Positions 16,188 to 30,218 are shown, numbered from the stretch's first letter. The stretch: 64,000 nucleotides of DNA from Modicisalibacter ilicicola DSM 19980 (GCF_900128925.1 NZ_FQUJ01000004.1:62001-126000); one strand, 5' to 3'. The notes: generated by a model from the letters alone, not told the origin. Made by a program: numbers and translations.

Positions 16188-17111
16188 ATGACCCGTAAAC
16201 GTGCCCTGGGCCGCGGCCTGGATGCCCTGATTGGTGCCAATGCCCGTCGCCGCGAACTGCTGGAGGTCGACGGCCAGATCGATACGCCGCTGAGCGTCGA
16301 GGAAGCCCTCGATGCCCCCGACTCGACCGAACCGAGCGAACGCCTGATGCGTCTGCCCCTGGGGCAGCTTTCCCGGGGCAAGTACCAGCCCCGTCGCGAG
16401 ATCCAGCCCGAGGCGCTCGAGGAACTGACCGATTCGATCCGCGCCCAGGGGGTCATGCAGCCCATCGTGGTGCGCCCGATCGGTGAGGAGCGTTACGAGA
16501 TCGTGGCCGGGGAGCGGCGCTGGCGGGCGGCCCAGCTCGCCGAACTCGACGTCATTCCCGCCGTGGTGCGGGATGTCAGCGATCAGACCGCCCTGGCGCT
16601 GGCACTGATCGAGAACATCCAGCGGGAAAACCTCAACCCGGTCGAGGAGGCGATGGCGCTCAAGCGTCTGCTCGACGAGTTCGAGCTGACCCAGCAGCAG
16701 GTTGCCGACGCGGTGGGCAAGTCACGCACCCAGGTCACCAACCTGTTGCGGTTGCTGGCCCTCGACCCGGAGGTGCAGACCCTGCTCGAACGCGGCGACC
16801 TGGACATGGGGCATGCTCGCGCCCTACTCGTGCTGACGGCCGCCAAGCAGCGCAAGGCAGCCCACGAGGTGGTCAACAAGGAGCTCACGGTGCGCCAGAC
16901 CGAGGCGCTGGTCAAGCAGCTCCAGGAAGGCAGGCCGGCGACAAAGCCGGAGCCCCAGCCTTCCTCCGATGTGGCGCGTCTGGAAAATCAGCTCGGCGAG
17001 TTGCTGGGTGCGCCGGTACGTATCCAGCATGGGCGGAGCGGCAAGGGGCGGGTGACCATCCGCTATGGCAGTCTCGACGAACTCGACGGTATCCTGGCCC
17101 ACATCCGCTAG
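16188..17111 (+). CDS. parB: Chromosome-partitioning protein ParB (Spo0J), parS-binding CTPase
   Basis: 307 residues. N-terminal ALGRGLDALIG is the ParA-contact sequence. CTP-binding boxes GERRWRAAQLA (about 107-117) and ENIQRENLNPVEEAMALK (about 142-159) are intact. The helix-turn-helix TQQQVADAVGKSRTQVTNLL follows, and a C-terminal dimerisation domain ends LDELDGILAHIR. It would load on parS sites; I found no full parS (TGTTTCACGTGAAACA) by eye in the window, although such sites usually cluster near oriC. Confidence 0.95.
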   Translation: MTRKRALGRGLDALIGANARRRELLEVDGQIDTPLSVEEALDAPDSTEPSERLMRLPLGQLSRGKYQPRREIQPEALEELTDSIRAQGVMQPIVVRPIGEERYEIVAGERRWRAAQLAELDVIPAVVRDVSDQTALALALIENIQRENLNPVEEAMALKRLLDEFELTQQQVADAVGKSRTQVTNLLRLLALDPEVQTLLERGDLDMGHARALLVLTAAKQRKAAHEVVNKELTVRQTEALVKQLQEGRPATKPEPQPSSDVARLENQLGELLGAPVRIQHGRSGKGRVTIRYGSLDELDGILAHIR

Positions 17112-17215
17112 ACGGCGGCCCCGGGTTTTGTTTAGCAGCGTAATGTTTTTCCTGAAGATCGTTGCTCTTTGGTCGTAAGCTCTCAAGAGATCGCGCAATT
17201 TCGCGCCTGGTTCGG

Positions 17216-17244
17216 TTGAAGGCTTGGCGGGGCTTCCCTATAAT
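17216..17244 (+). promoter_or_regulatory. Sigma-70 promoter of the ATP synthase operon
   Basis: TTGAAG (17216-17221) and a perfect TATAAT (17239-17244) are 17 bases apart, 63 bases upstream of the atpI ATG. This is the best core promoter seen in the window and fits the high demand for ATP synthase. Confidence 0.75.
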
Positions 17245-17307
17245 CCGCCGAGGCTTGGTGCTGGAGGCCTTCCGGGCGAACATCACCCGGGGGCAAGAGA
17301 CGAGAAA

Positions 17308-17706
17308 ATGCGCAATCCAGAACCGGCTCAGCTCAAGCGACCTCGATTCACGCACCTGCTCATGGTTCAGTCGGGCATCGTGCTGGTCGTCGCGCTGGTG
17401 AGCGCACTCATGGGTGGGGAGTCGGCGGCACTCTCGGCGCTGCTTGGTGGCCTGGTGTGCCTGTTGCCCAACGCCTACTTTGCCTGGCGCGTCTTCCGTT
17501 TTCAGGGAGCGCGATTCGCCAGGGACATCGTCAAGAGTTTCTATCGTGCCGAGGCCGGCAAGTTCGGTTTGACGGCTGCACTGTTCACGCTGGTGTTCGT
17601 GGCAGTGCCCCCTTCAAACCCCGCTTTCTTCTTTGGCGCTTACGTGGCGACGCTGTCTGCCCAATGGCTGGGGCCTTGGCTACTGCGCAGACCGTCGCAC
17701 ACCTGA
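17308..17706 (+). CDS. atpI: ATP synthase protein I
   Basis: 132 residues from ATG 17308; the frame is open upstream but the operon promoter at 17216-17244 lies inside that extension, which rules out the longer start. Four hydrophobic segments (LLMVQSGIVLVVALVSAL, ALSALLGGLVCLLPNAYFAW, FGLTAALFTLVFVAV, FFGAYVATLSAQWL). AtpI is a non-stoichiometric helper for c-ring assembly. First gene of the atp operon; atpB begins 15 bases later. Confidence 0.9.
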   Translation: MRNPEPAQLKRPRFTHLLMVQSGIVLVVALVSALMGGESAALSALLGGLVCLLPNAYFAWRVFRFQGARFARDIVKSFYRAEAGKFGLTAALFTLVFVAVPPSNPAFFFGAYVATLSAQWLGPWLLRRPSHT

Positions 17707-18546
<840 letters not shown>

Positions 18547-18595
18547 ATCACGCAGTATCCAATGACGTCATACCTACTAACCCCTTGCACGTTAA

Positions 18596-18847
<252 letters not shown>

Positions 18848-18922
18848 CAATTGGCATACCGAGCGTACCGCGCTCGGTTTGCTTGTTTCCGGTCGCCACG
18901 AATCTGTCAGAGGTACGTCCCT

Positions 18923-19393
18923 GTGAATATCAACTTGACGCTAATCGGGCAAATGATCGCTTTCGCGATATTTGTCTGGTTCTGCACCAAATATGTGTGG
19001 CCGCCGATCAGCAATGCGCTCCACGTGCGTCAGAAGAAGATCGCCGACGGCCTGGATGCCGCCAGTCGTGCCAACCGTGACCTCGAACTGGCCCAGGAAA
19101 AGGCCAACGAGACGTTGCGTGAAAGCAAGGAACAGGCAGCGGAAATTCTTGAGCAAGCCCACAAGCGGTCGAACCAGATGGTCGAGGAGGCGCGCGACAA
19201 CGCCCGCCAGGAGGGCGAACGCATGATTGCCAACGCCCGTTCCGAGATCGATCAGGAAATCAACCGCGCGAAGGAAGAGTTGCGTGCGCAAGTGGCACGA
19301 CTCGCCATCGAAGGGGCCGAACGCATCCTGGAATCCTCCATCGACGAGAAAAAACATCGCGAGCTCGTCGACAAGCTCGCCACCGAGCTCTGA
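18923..19393 (+). CDS. atpF: F1Fo ATP synthase subunit b
   Basis: 156 residues from GTG 18923, which has AGAGGT 9 bases upstream and gives the same length as the E. coli subunit; an in-frame start at 18851 would add an unrelated tail. N-terminal membrane helix ([19 protein letters not shown]) then a long charged coiled-coil ([18 protein letters not shown]...). Peripheral stalk connecting Fo to F1 through delta. 11 bases before atpH. Confidence 0.95.
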   Translation: MNINLTLIGQMIAFAIFVWFCTKYVWPPISNALHVRQKKIADGLDAASRANRDLELAQEKANETLRESKEQAAEILEQAHKRSNQMVEEARDNARQEGERMIANARSEIDQEINRAKEELRAQVARLAIEGAERILESSIDEKKHRELVDKLATEL

Positions 19394-19404
19394 GGAGGTG
19401 ACCC

Positions 19405-19944
19405 ATGGCTGAAACGTCTACCGTTGCCCGACCTTATGCCAAGGCGACATTCGAACTGGCCCTGGCCAAGAAGAAGCTCGCGACCTGGTCCGACATGCTG
19501 AAACTGGCGGCACAAGTAGCTGCCAACGAGGACATGCAGTCCAGCATCCTGGGGAATCCTCGACTTTCCGACAAGGAAAAGGCCGATGCGATCATTGATG
19601 TCTGCGGCAAGGCACTGGACGAAGAGGGGCGCAATCTCGTGCGTACCCTCGCGCAAAGAAATCGTCTGATGGCGCTACCGGACATCGCCGAGCAATTCGA
19701 GCTGCTCAAGGCCCAGCAGGAGAAGCGCATGGACGTGACCATCGTTTCTGCCTTTCCGCTGGACGACAAGCAGGAAGACAAGCTCGCGAGTGCTCTGGCC
19801 AAGCGCCTGAACCAAGAAATCTCCATTACCACTCAGGTGGACAGCGCCCTGCTGGGCGGCGTCATCCTGCGTGCCGGCGACACCGTCATCGACGGTTCGG
19901 TACGCGGTCGACTGGCCCGTCTGCGCGATGCGCTCTCCGTCTGA
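19405..19944 (+). CDS. atpH: F1Fo ATP synthase subunit delta
   Basis: 179 residues. Links the b-dimer stalk to the top of F1. N-terminus [16 protein letters not shown] and C-terminus [22 protein letters not shown] are the two conserved ends of the family. The GAGGTGA ribosome site overlaps the atpF stop region. atpA begins 17 bases after its stop. Confidence 0.96.
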   Translation: MAETSTVARPYAKATFELALAKKKLATWSDMLKLAAQVAANEDMQSSILGNPRLSDKEKADAIIDVCGKALDEEGRNLVRTLAQRNRLMALPDIAEQFELLKAQQEKRMDVTIVSAFPLDDKQEDKLASALAKRLNQEISITTQVDSALLGGVILRAGDTVIDGSVRGRLARLRDALSV

Positions 19945-19960
19945 GCCTGAGGGACACGGC

Positions 19961-21505
<1,545 letters not shown>

Positions 21506-21568
21506 TCCTCCTGGCCCGGATACCCGGGCCAGCGATTTCTCTGAGAGTCACGAATGAGGTAGATCGCG

Positions 21569-22447
21569 ATGGCAGCGGCAAAAGAGATTCGCACCCAGAT
21601 CGGGAGCATCAAGAATACCCAGAAGATCACCAGCGCCATGGAAATGGTCGCGGCATCGAAGATGCGCAAGGCCCAGGAGCGGATGGCGGCAAGCCAGCCC
21701 TACGCCAAGCAGATTCGTCACGTCGTGGGGCATATCGCCAAGGCGAACCCGGAGTATCGCCACGACTACATGATCGATCGCGAGGTCAAGCGGGTCGGGT
21801 ACATCGTCGTATCGAGCGATCGCGGCCTGGCCGGCGGCTTGAACGTCAACCTGTTCAAGACGGTGATCAGGGAAGCGCGCCAGTGGCGTGACAAGGGCGT
21901 CGAGGTCAACTTCGTGGCCATCGGCAGCAAGGCCGGCACCTTCTTCCGCAACTACGGCGGCAACCTCATGGCGGCCAAGAGCGGCATAGGCGAGGCACCG
22001 GAGACCAAGGATCTGATCGGCAGCGTCAAGGTGATGCTGGATGCCTATGACGAAGGCGAGCTGGATCGCCTGTACGTGGTGTACAACGAATTCGTCAACA
22101 CCATGACCCAGAAGCCGATCGCCCGCCAACTGGTCCCCCTGGTTGCTGTGAATGACGACGCCGACGACGAGGAACAGACCCGTTCCACCAGCTGGGACTA
22201 CCTGTATGAGCCGGATGCCAAGGAGCTGCTGGACAAGCTGCTGGTGCGTTATATCGAGTCCCAGGTCTACCAGGCGGTAGTGGAGAATGCGGCCTGCGAG
22301 CAGGCGGCGCGGATGATCGCGATGAAGAACGCGACGGACAACGCCGGCAATCTGATCGACGATCTGCAACTGGTGTACAACAAGGCTCGTCAGGCAGCCA
22401 TTACCCAGGAAATCTCCGAGATCGTGAGCGGGGCCGCCGCGGTATAG
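21569..22447 (+). CDS. atpG: F1Fo ATP synthase subunit gamma
   Basis: 292 residues, the rotating central shaft. The N-terminal helix [20 protein letters not shown] and the C-terminal helix [20 protein letters not shown], which form the coiled coil inside F1, are conserved; [16 protein letters not shown] is the family signature near 80-95. Ends EIVSGAAAV. 48 bases before atpD. Confidence 0.97.
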   Translation: MAAAKEIRTQIGSIKNTQKITSAMEMVAASKMRKAQERMAASQPYAKQIRHVVGHIAKANPEYRHDYMIDREVKRVGYIVVSSDRGLAGGLNVNLFKTVIREARQWRDKGVEVNFVAIGSKAGTFFRNYGGNLMAAKSGIGEAPETKDLIGSVKVMLDAYDEGELDRLYVVYNEFVNTMTQKPIARQLVPLVAVNDDADDEEQTRSTSWDYLYEPDAKELLDKLLVRYIESQVYQAVVENAACEQAARMIAMKNATDNAGNLIDDLQLVYNKARQAAITQEISEIVSGAAAV

Positions 22448-23872
<1,425 letters not shown>

Positions 23873-23898
23873 AGCCCTCCACGTTAGAGGACTAAGGT

Positions 23899-24327
23899 AT
23901 GGCGAACAGCTTCCAATGCGAGATCGTCAGTGCTGAACAATCCATCTTCTCCGGCGAGATCAACCAGCTCGTCGCAGCGGGCAAGATGGGGGACCTGGGG
24001 ATCCTCCCGGGTCACGCACCGCTGATGACCGAGTTGCAACCGGGTCCGTTGCGGGTGATGCGCGAGGGCGGCGAGGAAGAACTCTACTACGTCACCGGCG
24101 GGTTTCTCGAGGTACAGCCGAGGTTGGTGTCGGTACTGGCCGATACCGCCACGCGGGCCCACGATCTCGATGAAGTCGCGGCGGAAGAGGCGCGCAAGGA
24201 AGCCCTGCGCTCGATCAACGAGCAGCACTCGGAGATGGATTATTCCCGAGCGGCGGCGGAGTTGGCCGAGGCGGTCGCCCAGTTGCGTACCCTCGAGCAA
24301 TTGCGAAAGAAAAGCGGCCGCGGCTAG
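23899..24327 (+). CDS. atpC: F1Fo ATP synthase subunit epsilon
   Basis: 142 residues. N-terminal beta-sandwich with the conserved GDLGILPGHAPLMTELQPG, then the two C-terminal helices that can inhibit rotation (about 90-138). Last gene of the operon. Its final codons overlap a first hairpin (arms 24311-24319 and 24333-24342), and a strong terminator follows. Confidence 0.97.
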   Translation: MANSFQCEIVSAEQSIFSGEINQLVAAGKMGDLGILPGHAPLMTELQPGPLRVMREGGEEELYYVTGGFLEVQPRLVSVLADTATRAHDLDEVAAEEARKEALRSINEQHSEMDYSRAAAELAEAVAQLRTLEQLRKKSGRG

Positions 24328-24357
24328 CTCGAGGCCGCTTTTCAACGCTATCGCGAA

Positions 24358-24394
24358 TACCCCGGAGAGCTTGGGTTCTCCGGGGTACTTTTTT
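24358..24394 (+). terminator. Rho-independent terminator of the atp operon
   Basis: An 11-bp perfect stem (24358-24368 with 24377-24387), an 8-base loop and a run of six T. A second hairpin (arms 24311-24319 / 24333-24342, then TTTT) lies just before it, overlapping the atpC end. Confidence 0.9.
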
Positions 24395-24527
24395 GTAATG
24401 CCTCACCATTCAGGCTGTTAAGCACGAGCCCCGAGTCGAGGCATACCCCCGAATCGGCATGGCTGAGCGAAGAGTGGTGCAAGCAGACGACCTGGGACAG
24501 GCATTGGTCTATCTGGTATAGATACGT

Positions 24528-24557
24528 TGGTACCCCGCTTCGTTGGGCTTTAGAATG
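24528..24557 (+). promoter_or_regulatory. Sigma-70 promoter of glmU-glmS
   Basis: TTGGTA (24528-24533) and TAGAAT (24552-24557) are 18 bases apart, 31 bases before the glmU ATG. The 190 bases between the atp terminator and this promoter hold nothing else I can identify. Confidence 0.55.
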
Positions 24558-24588
24558 ATTCGATTTTCAGCACGAACAAGGGACAGGG

Positions 24589-25962
24589 ATGACACTTGAT
24601 GTAGTGATCCTGGCGGCGGGGCAGGGAACCCGCATGCGCTCGGAAAGACCCAAGGTATTGCATGGCCTGGCCGGCAAGCCGATGGTGCGTCACGTGATCG
24701 ACACCGCCACGGGGCTCGGCGCGGATCGTCTCCATGTGGTGATCGGCCACGGGGGGGAACAGGTACGCGAGAGTCTTGCCGATTGCACGGTGCAGTTCGC
24801 GGTGCAGAGCGAACAGAAGGGCACCGGTCATGCCGTCGTCCAGGCCCTCGAGGGGTTGGGCGAGGGCAAGGTGCTGGTACTCTATGGCGACGTGCCGCTG
24901 ATTCGGCGTGACACCCTGGCCTCTCTGCTCGAACAGGTCGACGAGCGGCGCATGGGGCTCCTGACCGTCACGCTGGCCGATCCCACGGGGTATGGACGCA
25001 TCAAGCGCGACCCCGAAGGGCGCGCCGTGGCGATCGTCGAGCACAAGGATGCCTCCGAGGACGAACGCGCGATCACCGAGTGCAATACGGGCATCATGGC
25101 GATGACCGCCGATCAACTGCGGCGCTGGCTGCCCCGGCTCTCCGCCGACAATGCCCAGGGCGAATACTACCTCACCGACGTGATCGCCATGGCGGCCGCC
25201 GAGGGCACCGTTATTGCCACTGCCCAGCCAGCGACGCCCGTGGAGGTGGAGGGCGTCAACAACCGGCTGCAACTGGCGCGTCTCGAACGCGCCTACCAGC
25301 TCGCCCAGGCCGAGCAGCTGATGAACGATGGCGTGGCGCTGGCGGATCCGGCGCGGCTGGACGTGCGTGGTCGCCTTCGCTGCGGGCGAGACGTCGAGAT
25401 CGATGTCGGCTGCATGTTCGAGGGCGATGTCGAATTGAACGATGGCGTTCGGGTCGGTCCTTACTGCGTGATTCGCGACAGCCGGATCGGCCCCGGCAGC
25501 GTGATCGAGGCGCACAGCGTGATCGATGGGGCGACCCTCGAGGGCGAGAGCCAGATCGGCCCCTTTGCGCGTCTGCGCCCCGGCACCCGCCTGGCGCGAC
25601 GGGCCAAGGTCGGCAATTTTGTCGAGACCAAGAATGCCAGCCTCGGCGAGGGTGCCAAGATCAACCATCTCAGCTACGTGGGCGACGCCCGCCTGGGCCG
25701 GGAGGTCAATGTCGGGGCCGGGACCATCACCTGCAACTACGACGGCGCCAACAAGCATCTCACCGAGATTGGCGATCGTGCCTTCATCGGTTCCAACACG
25801 GCCCTGGTGGCGCCGGTCAAGGTGGGAGAGGGCGCCACCGTCGGCGCCGGTTCCACCATCAACAAGGATGTCGATGCGGGGGCACTGGCGGTGGCTCGTG
25901 GACGCCAGATCAGCCGGCAGGGCTGGCCGCGCCCCGTGAAAACCCCCGGAAAGGAACAGTGA
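24589..25962 (+). CDS. glmU: Bifunctional GlcNAc-1-P uridyltransferase / GlcN-1-P acetyltransferase
   Basis: 457 residues. Makes UDP-GlcNAc for peptidoglycan and LPS. N-terminal pyrophosphorylase domain (~1-228) with the nucleotide loop LAAGQGTRMRSERPKVLH; C-terminal left-handed beta-helix acetyltransferase (~250-457) with hexapeptide repeats such as VRVGPYCVIRDSRIGPGSVI and the acetyl-CoA region GAGTITCNYDGANKH. It is followed by glmS after 13 bases, so the pathway's two committed enzymes are co-expressed. Confidence 0.97.
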   Translation: MTLDVVILAAGQGTRMRSERPKVLHGLAGKPMVRHVIDTATGLGADRLHVVIGHGGEQVRESLADCTVQFAVQSEQKGTGHAVVQALEGLGEGKVLVLYGDVPLIRRDTLASLLEQVDERRMGLLTVTLADPTGYGRIKRDPEGRAVAIVEHKDASEDERAITECNTGIMAMTADQLRRWLPRLSADNAQGEYYLTDVIAMAAAEGTVIATAQPATPVEVEGVNNRLQLARLERAYQLAQAEQLMNDGVALADPARLDVRGRLRCGRDVEIDVGCMFEGDVELNDGVRVGPYCVIRDSRIGPGSVIEAHSVIDGATLEGESQIGPFARLRPGTRLARRAKVGNFVETKNASLGEGAKINHLSYVGDARLGREVNVGAGTITCNYDGANKHLTEIGDRAFIGSNTALVAPVKVGEGATVGAGSTINKDVDAGALAVARGRQISRQGWPRPVKTPGKEQ

Positions 25963-25975
25963 GGAGTCAAGCACC

Positions 25976-27811
25976 ATGTGTGGAATCGTCGGCGCGGTAG
26001 CCAAGCGCAATGTGCAGGGCATACTGCTGGAAGGGTTGAAGCGACTGGAATATCGCGGCTACGACTCTGCCGGCATGGCGATACTGTCCGATGAGGGACG
26101 GCTCAATCGCCAGCGCGCCGCCGGCAAGGTGGCGATGCTCGAGGAGCGCCTGGAGGCGTCACCTCTTGCCGGCCACGTCGGGATTGCGCATACCCGCTGG
26201 GCGACCCATGGAAGGCCCAGCGAGCACAACGCCCACCCGCACCAGTCCGGGGAAAGCCTGGCAGTGGTGCACAACGGCATCATCGAGAATCACGAGACGC
26301 TCAGAGACGAGCTGGAAGGCCAGGGTTACGTGTTCACCTCGGAGACCGACACCGAGGTGGTCGCGCACCTGCTGGCCCGGGAGTTCACCCTTTCCCAGGA
26401 TCTGCCGACGGCGGTTCGCAACGCCGTGGCGCTGCTGGAAGGCGCCTATGCCCTGGCCGTGGTTCACAAGGCCCAGCCCGACATGATCGTCGGTGCCCGC
26501 AAGGGTAGCCCGCTGGTGGTCGGCGTGGGTGTCGAGGAAGCCTTCCTCGCCTCGGACCCCTTGGCGCTGCTGCAGGTCACCGATCGCTTCATGTACCTGC
26601 AGGAGGGTGACGTGGTGTGCCTGGCCCCGGGGGGCGACATCGTCGTGCATGACACCGCCGGCGAGCACCAGAAACGCCCGGTCCAGACCTTCGAGCATGG
26701 CGACGGTGCCGCCTCCAAGGAGGGTTATCGCCATTTCATGCTCAAGGAGATCTACGAACAGCCCCAGGTGATCGCCGCCACCCTGGAAGGCCGTCTCTCC
26801 GATCGCCATGTCCTGGTCAACAGCTTCGGTACCGAGGCAGAGCCCCTGTTCGGCCAGGTCAGGCAGATCCATGTCATCGCCTGCGGGACCAGCTACCATG
26901 CCGGCATGGTGGCGCGCTACTGGCTCGAGAAGTACGCCGGCGTCCCGACCCAGGTCGAAGTTGCCTCGGAGTACCGCTATCGCGAGGTGGTGGTGCCCGA
27001 CGGCACCCTGTTCGTCACCCTGTCCCAGTCCGGCGAGACCGCCGATACCCTGGCGGCCCTGCGTTTCGCCAAGGAGCGCGGCTACGTCGGCAGCCTGGCG
27101 ATCTGCAACGTGCCGGGCAGTTCGCTGGTGCGGGAATCCGACCTGACCCTGATGACCCAGGCCGGCCCCGAGATCGGCGTGGCGTCGACCAAGGCCTTCA
27201 CCACCCAGCTGGTCGCCCTGATGCTGCTGACCCTGAGCCTGGGGCGGGTGCGCGGCATGGACGAGGCCGACGAGACGCGGATCGTCCAGTCCCTGCGCGC
27301 GTTGCCGCGGCTGATCGGTCAGGTGCTGGCCCTGGACGGGGATATCGAGAGGCTCTCCACCGAGTTTGCCGAGAAGCACCACGCGCTGTTCCTGGGACGT
27401 GGCGCGCATTTTCCCATCGCCCTCGAAGGGGCGCTCAAGCTCAAGGAGATTTCCTACATCCACGCCGAGGCCTATCCGGCCGGCGAACTCAAGCATGGTC
27501 CCCTGGCGCTGGTCGACAGCGAGATGCCGGTGATCTCCGTAGCCCCCAACGACGAATTGCTCGACAAGCTCAAGTCCAATCTCCAGGAAGTCCGGGCGCG
27601 GGGCGGCGAGCTGTTCGTCTTCGCCGACGAGCAGGCCAACCTCAAGGAGAGCGAGGGCGTTCGGGTCCTGCGCCTGCCCCATGTCGACGATGCCCTGGCG
27701 CCGATCCTGTACACCCTGCCGCTGCAGCTACTCTCCTACCACGTGGCGGTGCTCAAGGGCACGGATGTCGACCAGCCGCGCAACCTGGCCAAGTCGGTCA
27801 CCGTCGAGTGA
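25976..27811 (+). CDS. glmS: Glutamine-fructose-6-phosphate aminotransferase (isomerising)
   Basis: 611 residues. Makes glucosamine-6-P from fructose-6-P and glutamine. The N-terminal nucleophile is Cys2 (MCGIVGAV); the glutaminase domain runs to ~240, followed by two SIS isomerase domains (SQSGETADTLAALR, then the second around 460-590). It ends with the family-standard DQPRNLAKSVTVE. GAGGAG precedes the ATG. No glmS ribozyme or sRNA-target feature is apparent in the short glmU-glmS gap. Confidence 0.97.
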   Translation: MCGIVGAVAKRNVQGILLEGLKRLEYRGYDSAGMAILSDEGRLNRQRAAGKVAMLEERLEASPLAGHVGIAHTRWATHGRPSEHNAHPHQSGESLAVVHNGIIENHETLRDELEGQGYVFTSETDTEVVAHLLAREFTLSQDLPTAVRNAVALLEGAYALAVVHKAQPDMIVGARKGSPLVVGVGVEEAFLASDPLALLQVTDRFMYLQEGDVVCLAPGGDIVVHDTAGEHQKRPVQTFEHGDGAASKEGYRHFMLKEIYEQPQVIAATLEGRLSDRHVLVNSFGTEAEPLFGQVRQIHVIACGTSYHAGMVARYWLEKYAGVPTQVEVASEYRYREVVVPDGTLFVTLSQSGETADTLAALRFAKERGYVGSLAICNVPGSSLVRESDLTLMTQAGPEIGVASTKAFTTQLVALMLLTLSLGRVRGMDEADETRIVQSLRALPRLIGQVLALDGDIERLSTEFAEKHHALFLGRGAHFPIALEGALKLKEISYIHAEAYPAGELKHGPLALVDSEMPVISVAPNDELLDKLKSNLQEVRARGGELFVFADEQANLKESEGVRVLRLPHVDDALAPILYTLPLQLLSYHVAVLKGTDVDQPRNLAKSVTVE

Positions 27812-27829
27812 TCGTCGAGTAAGCCCACG

Positions 27830-28687
27830 ATGGGGACTTTTCACCTTGGCCTGCCGATGTGGGCCAACGGCGACTGGCGTGGCGGGCTCTATGCCCGCCA
27901 CACGCCATCCGAGGCCTTTCTCGGAGAGTATGCCCGGGTGTTTTCCGCCGTCGAGGGCAACACCACCTTCTATAGCGGCGCCCCGCGGGAAGAGATCGTG
28001 CTGGCCTGGGCCCGGCAGGTACCGAGCGACTTACGCTTCTGCTTCAAGCTGCCCGCCCGCTTGACTCACGACAAGCGGTTGATCGGCATCGCCGATGAAT
28101 TCGACGATTTCATCGCTCGCCTCGCTCCGTTGCAAAATCGCCTGGGGCCGCTGATGGTCCAGTTACCCCGGGATTTCGGTCACGACGAGTTGGCCGGTCT
28201 GGCTGCGCTTCTCGAACGCTGGCCCAGCAAGATCCCCTGCGCGGTCGAGGGGCGCGCCAGTGAATTTTTCCACAAGGGGGACGCCGAACGACAACTCAAC
28301 CGCTTGTTGATAACTCACGGCGTGGCTCGCGTCATGCTCGATGTCAGGCCGCTCTTCTCCACACCGGCAGGGGGTGACCCCAGGCTGCTCAAGGCCCAGG
28401 CCGAAAAACCCAAACGCCCGCTACACGTGCTCTCCACGGCAGATACCCCGATCGTTCGGTTTATCGGACATCTTGACAAGACGATAAATGAACGCTACTT
28501 CGCTGCCTGGTGTGAACGGCTTTCCCTGTGGATAAATCAGGGGAAAACCCCTTTCCTGTTTGTGCACACACCGGACAATCGCCAGGCACCGCAATTGGCA
28601 AGGCGCTTCCATTCAAGGCTCTCGAGTGTGCAAGCACTTCCTCCGCTTGCCGACTTCCCCGGCGAGCGTCAGGCATCACTTTTCTGA
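27830..28687 (+). CDS. DUF72 (YecE-like) TIM-barrel protein
   Basis: 285 residues. DUF72 proteins are TIM-barrel proteins of unknown biochemical role. Family features seen: an N-terminal GLPMWANGDWRGGLY, the VEGNTTFY segment (normally ExNxTFY), FCFKLPARLTHDKRL, and LGPLMVQLPRDF. The C-terminal part has YFAAWCERLSLWINQGKTPF, which in the family reads as a tryptophan/asparagine-rich strand. It begins 18 bases after glmS and may be read through from it. Start ATG 27830 has only a weak ribosome site. Confidence 0.85.
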   Translation: MGTFHLGLPMWANGDWRGGLYARHTPSEAFLGEYARVFSAVEGNTTFYSGAPREEIVLAWARQVPSDLRFCFKLPARLTHDKRLIGIADEFDDFIARLAPLQNRLGPLMVQLPRDFGHDELAGLAALLERWPSKIPCAVEGRASEFFHKGDAERQLNRLLITHGVARVMLDVRPLFSTPAGGDPRLLKAQAEKPKRPLHVLSTADTPIVRFIGHLDKTINERYFAAWCERLSLWINQGKTPFLFVHTPDNRQAPQLARRFHSRLSSVQALPPLADFPGERQASLF

Positions 28688-28845
28688 GGGACAAAAGCAG
28701 GGGGGCCAGGCTTCCAGGCTGGTCATCGGCCTCGTCATCGGATAGTTTTGTCGTGAACTCATGTCCGCGTGGTGGCTCCGCGCGGCAACAACAAGACAAG
28801 CGTCGCCTCCACGAGTCGATGGCGACCAGCTATAACAGGTACAAC

Positions 28846-30186
28846 ATGGCAAAAATATCCCACGCGCAATGGTCTTCGAAGCTGACCTTCATCCTGGCCG
28901 CGACCGGGTCCGCGGTCGGACTGGGCAACATCTGGAAATTCCCCTACATGGTGGGCGAGAGCGGTGGCGCCGCCTTCGTCCTCGTCTATCTGATCTGCAT
29001 CGCCCTGGTGGGGCTGCCCATCCTGGTGGCGGAGTGGCTGCTGGGGCGTCGCGGTCAGAAGAACCCCATCAACACCATGGCCGACCTGGCCAAGCAGGAA
29101 GGGCGCAGCAAGGGCTGGGTGCTGCTGGGCATCAGTGGCGTGCTCGGAGCGTTCGTCATCCTGTCGTTCTACAGCGTGATCGGCGGCTGGTCGCTCTCCT
29201 ATACGCTGGGTTCCGTCACCGGTGATTTCTCGGGTCAGGATGCGGACGGCATCGGGGCGCTGTTCAACGGACTGCTGGCCAGCCCGGGCACGCTGCTGCT
29301 GTGGCATTCGCTATTCATGATACTGGTCATCGGCATCGTCGCCCGGGGGGTGACCGCGGGGCTCGAGGGAGCGGTGCGTACCCTGATGCCCGCCCTGGGC
29401 ATCATACTGGTGGTGCTGGTGGGCTACGGCCTCTTCTCTGGCTACTTCGGAGAAGCGATAAGCTTCATGTTCAACCCGGATTGGAGCAAGCTGGGTGGTG
29501 ACGTGGTGCTGGCCGCCATGGGGCAGGCATTCTTCACCCTGTCGCTGGGGATGGGCATCATGATGGCTTACGGTTCCTACCTCGGGGAGGATGTCGACCT
29601 GCTCGGTACCGCGCGCACGGTGATCATCCTGGACACGCTGTTTGCCCTGATCGCGGGCCTGGCGATCTTCCCCATCGTGTTTGCCAACGGTCTCGATCCG
29701 AGTTCCGGCCCGGGCCTGATCTTCGTCACCCTGCCCCTGGCCTTCGGCAACATGACCGGAGGCGTGGTCATCGGACTGCTGTTCTTCCTGCTGCTGACCT
29801 TCGCCGCCCTGACGTCGGCGATTTCGCTGCTCGAGCCGGTCGTCGAAACCGTCGAGGAACGCACGCCGTTGTCCCGGGTGGGAGCGACCCTGGTGGCCGG
29901 GGCGGCAACCTGGGCCCTGGGCATCGCGGCACTGCTCTCCTTCAATGCCTGGTCCGAGGTCAGCCTCCTGGGGCTGAGCATCTTCGACTTCCTGGATACC
30001 CTGACCAGCAAGTACCTGCTGCCCCTGACCGGCTTGCTGGCGGTGGTCTTCGTCGGCTGGTTCCTGGATGGCGACAAGGTACGCCGAGAGCTGGGCCTGG
30101 GGGATACCGGCAGCAAGCTGTGGAATCTGACCACCCGCTTCATCGCACCCATCGGTGTGGTGGTGGTGTTCGTCAGCAGCCTTTGA
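28846..30186 (+). CDS. Sodium-dependent transporter, NSS (SNF) family
   Basis: 446 residues from ATG 28846 (CAGGT upstream; an ATG at 28819 has no clear site). About 11-12 membrane helices with LeuT-fold features: helix 1 FILAATGSAVGLGNIWKFPY carries the broken sodium/substrate-binding segment, and helix 6 region GQAFFTLSLGMGIMMAYGSY matches the second. Uptake of an amino acid or similar solute driven by sodium, fitting a halophile. The substrate cannot be read from sequence. The 158 bases upstream of the start are open frame but look non-coding. Confidence 0.9.
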   Translation: MAKISHAQWSSKLTFILAATGSAVGLGNIWKFPYMVGESGGAAFVLVYLICIALVGLPILVAEWLLGRRGQKNPINTMADLAKQEGRSKGWVLLGISGVLGAFVILSFYSVIGGWSLSYTLGSVTGDFSGQDADGIGALFNGLLASPGTLLLWHSLFMILVIGIVARGVTAGLEGAVRTLMPALGIILVVLVGYGLFSGYFGEAISFMFNPDWSKLGGDVVLAAMGQAFFTLSLGMGIMMAYGSYLGEDVDLLGTARTVIILDTLFALIAGLAIFPIVFANGLDPSSGPGLIFVTLPLAFGNMTGGVVIGLLFFLLLTFAALTSAISLLEPVVETVEERTPLSRVGATLVAGAATWALGIAALLSFNAWSEVSLLGLSIFDFLDTLTSKYLLPLTGLLAVVFVGWFLDGDKVRRELGLGDTGSKLWNLTTRFIAPIGVVVVFVSSL

Positions 30187-30218
30187 CATAGTAGCCAAAG
30201 GCCAGAGAAAGCGTTGCC

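Noticed and set aside
28527-28535. Perfect DnaA box TGTGGATAA
   Set aside because: It lies inside the coding sequence of the DUF72 gene with no companion boxes; a single 9-mer match is expected by chance.
28528-28845. N-terminal extension of the NSS transporter frame
   Set aside because: It overlaps the DUF72 gene in another frame, has no helix pattern of the family, and the real start has a ribosome site at 28846.
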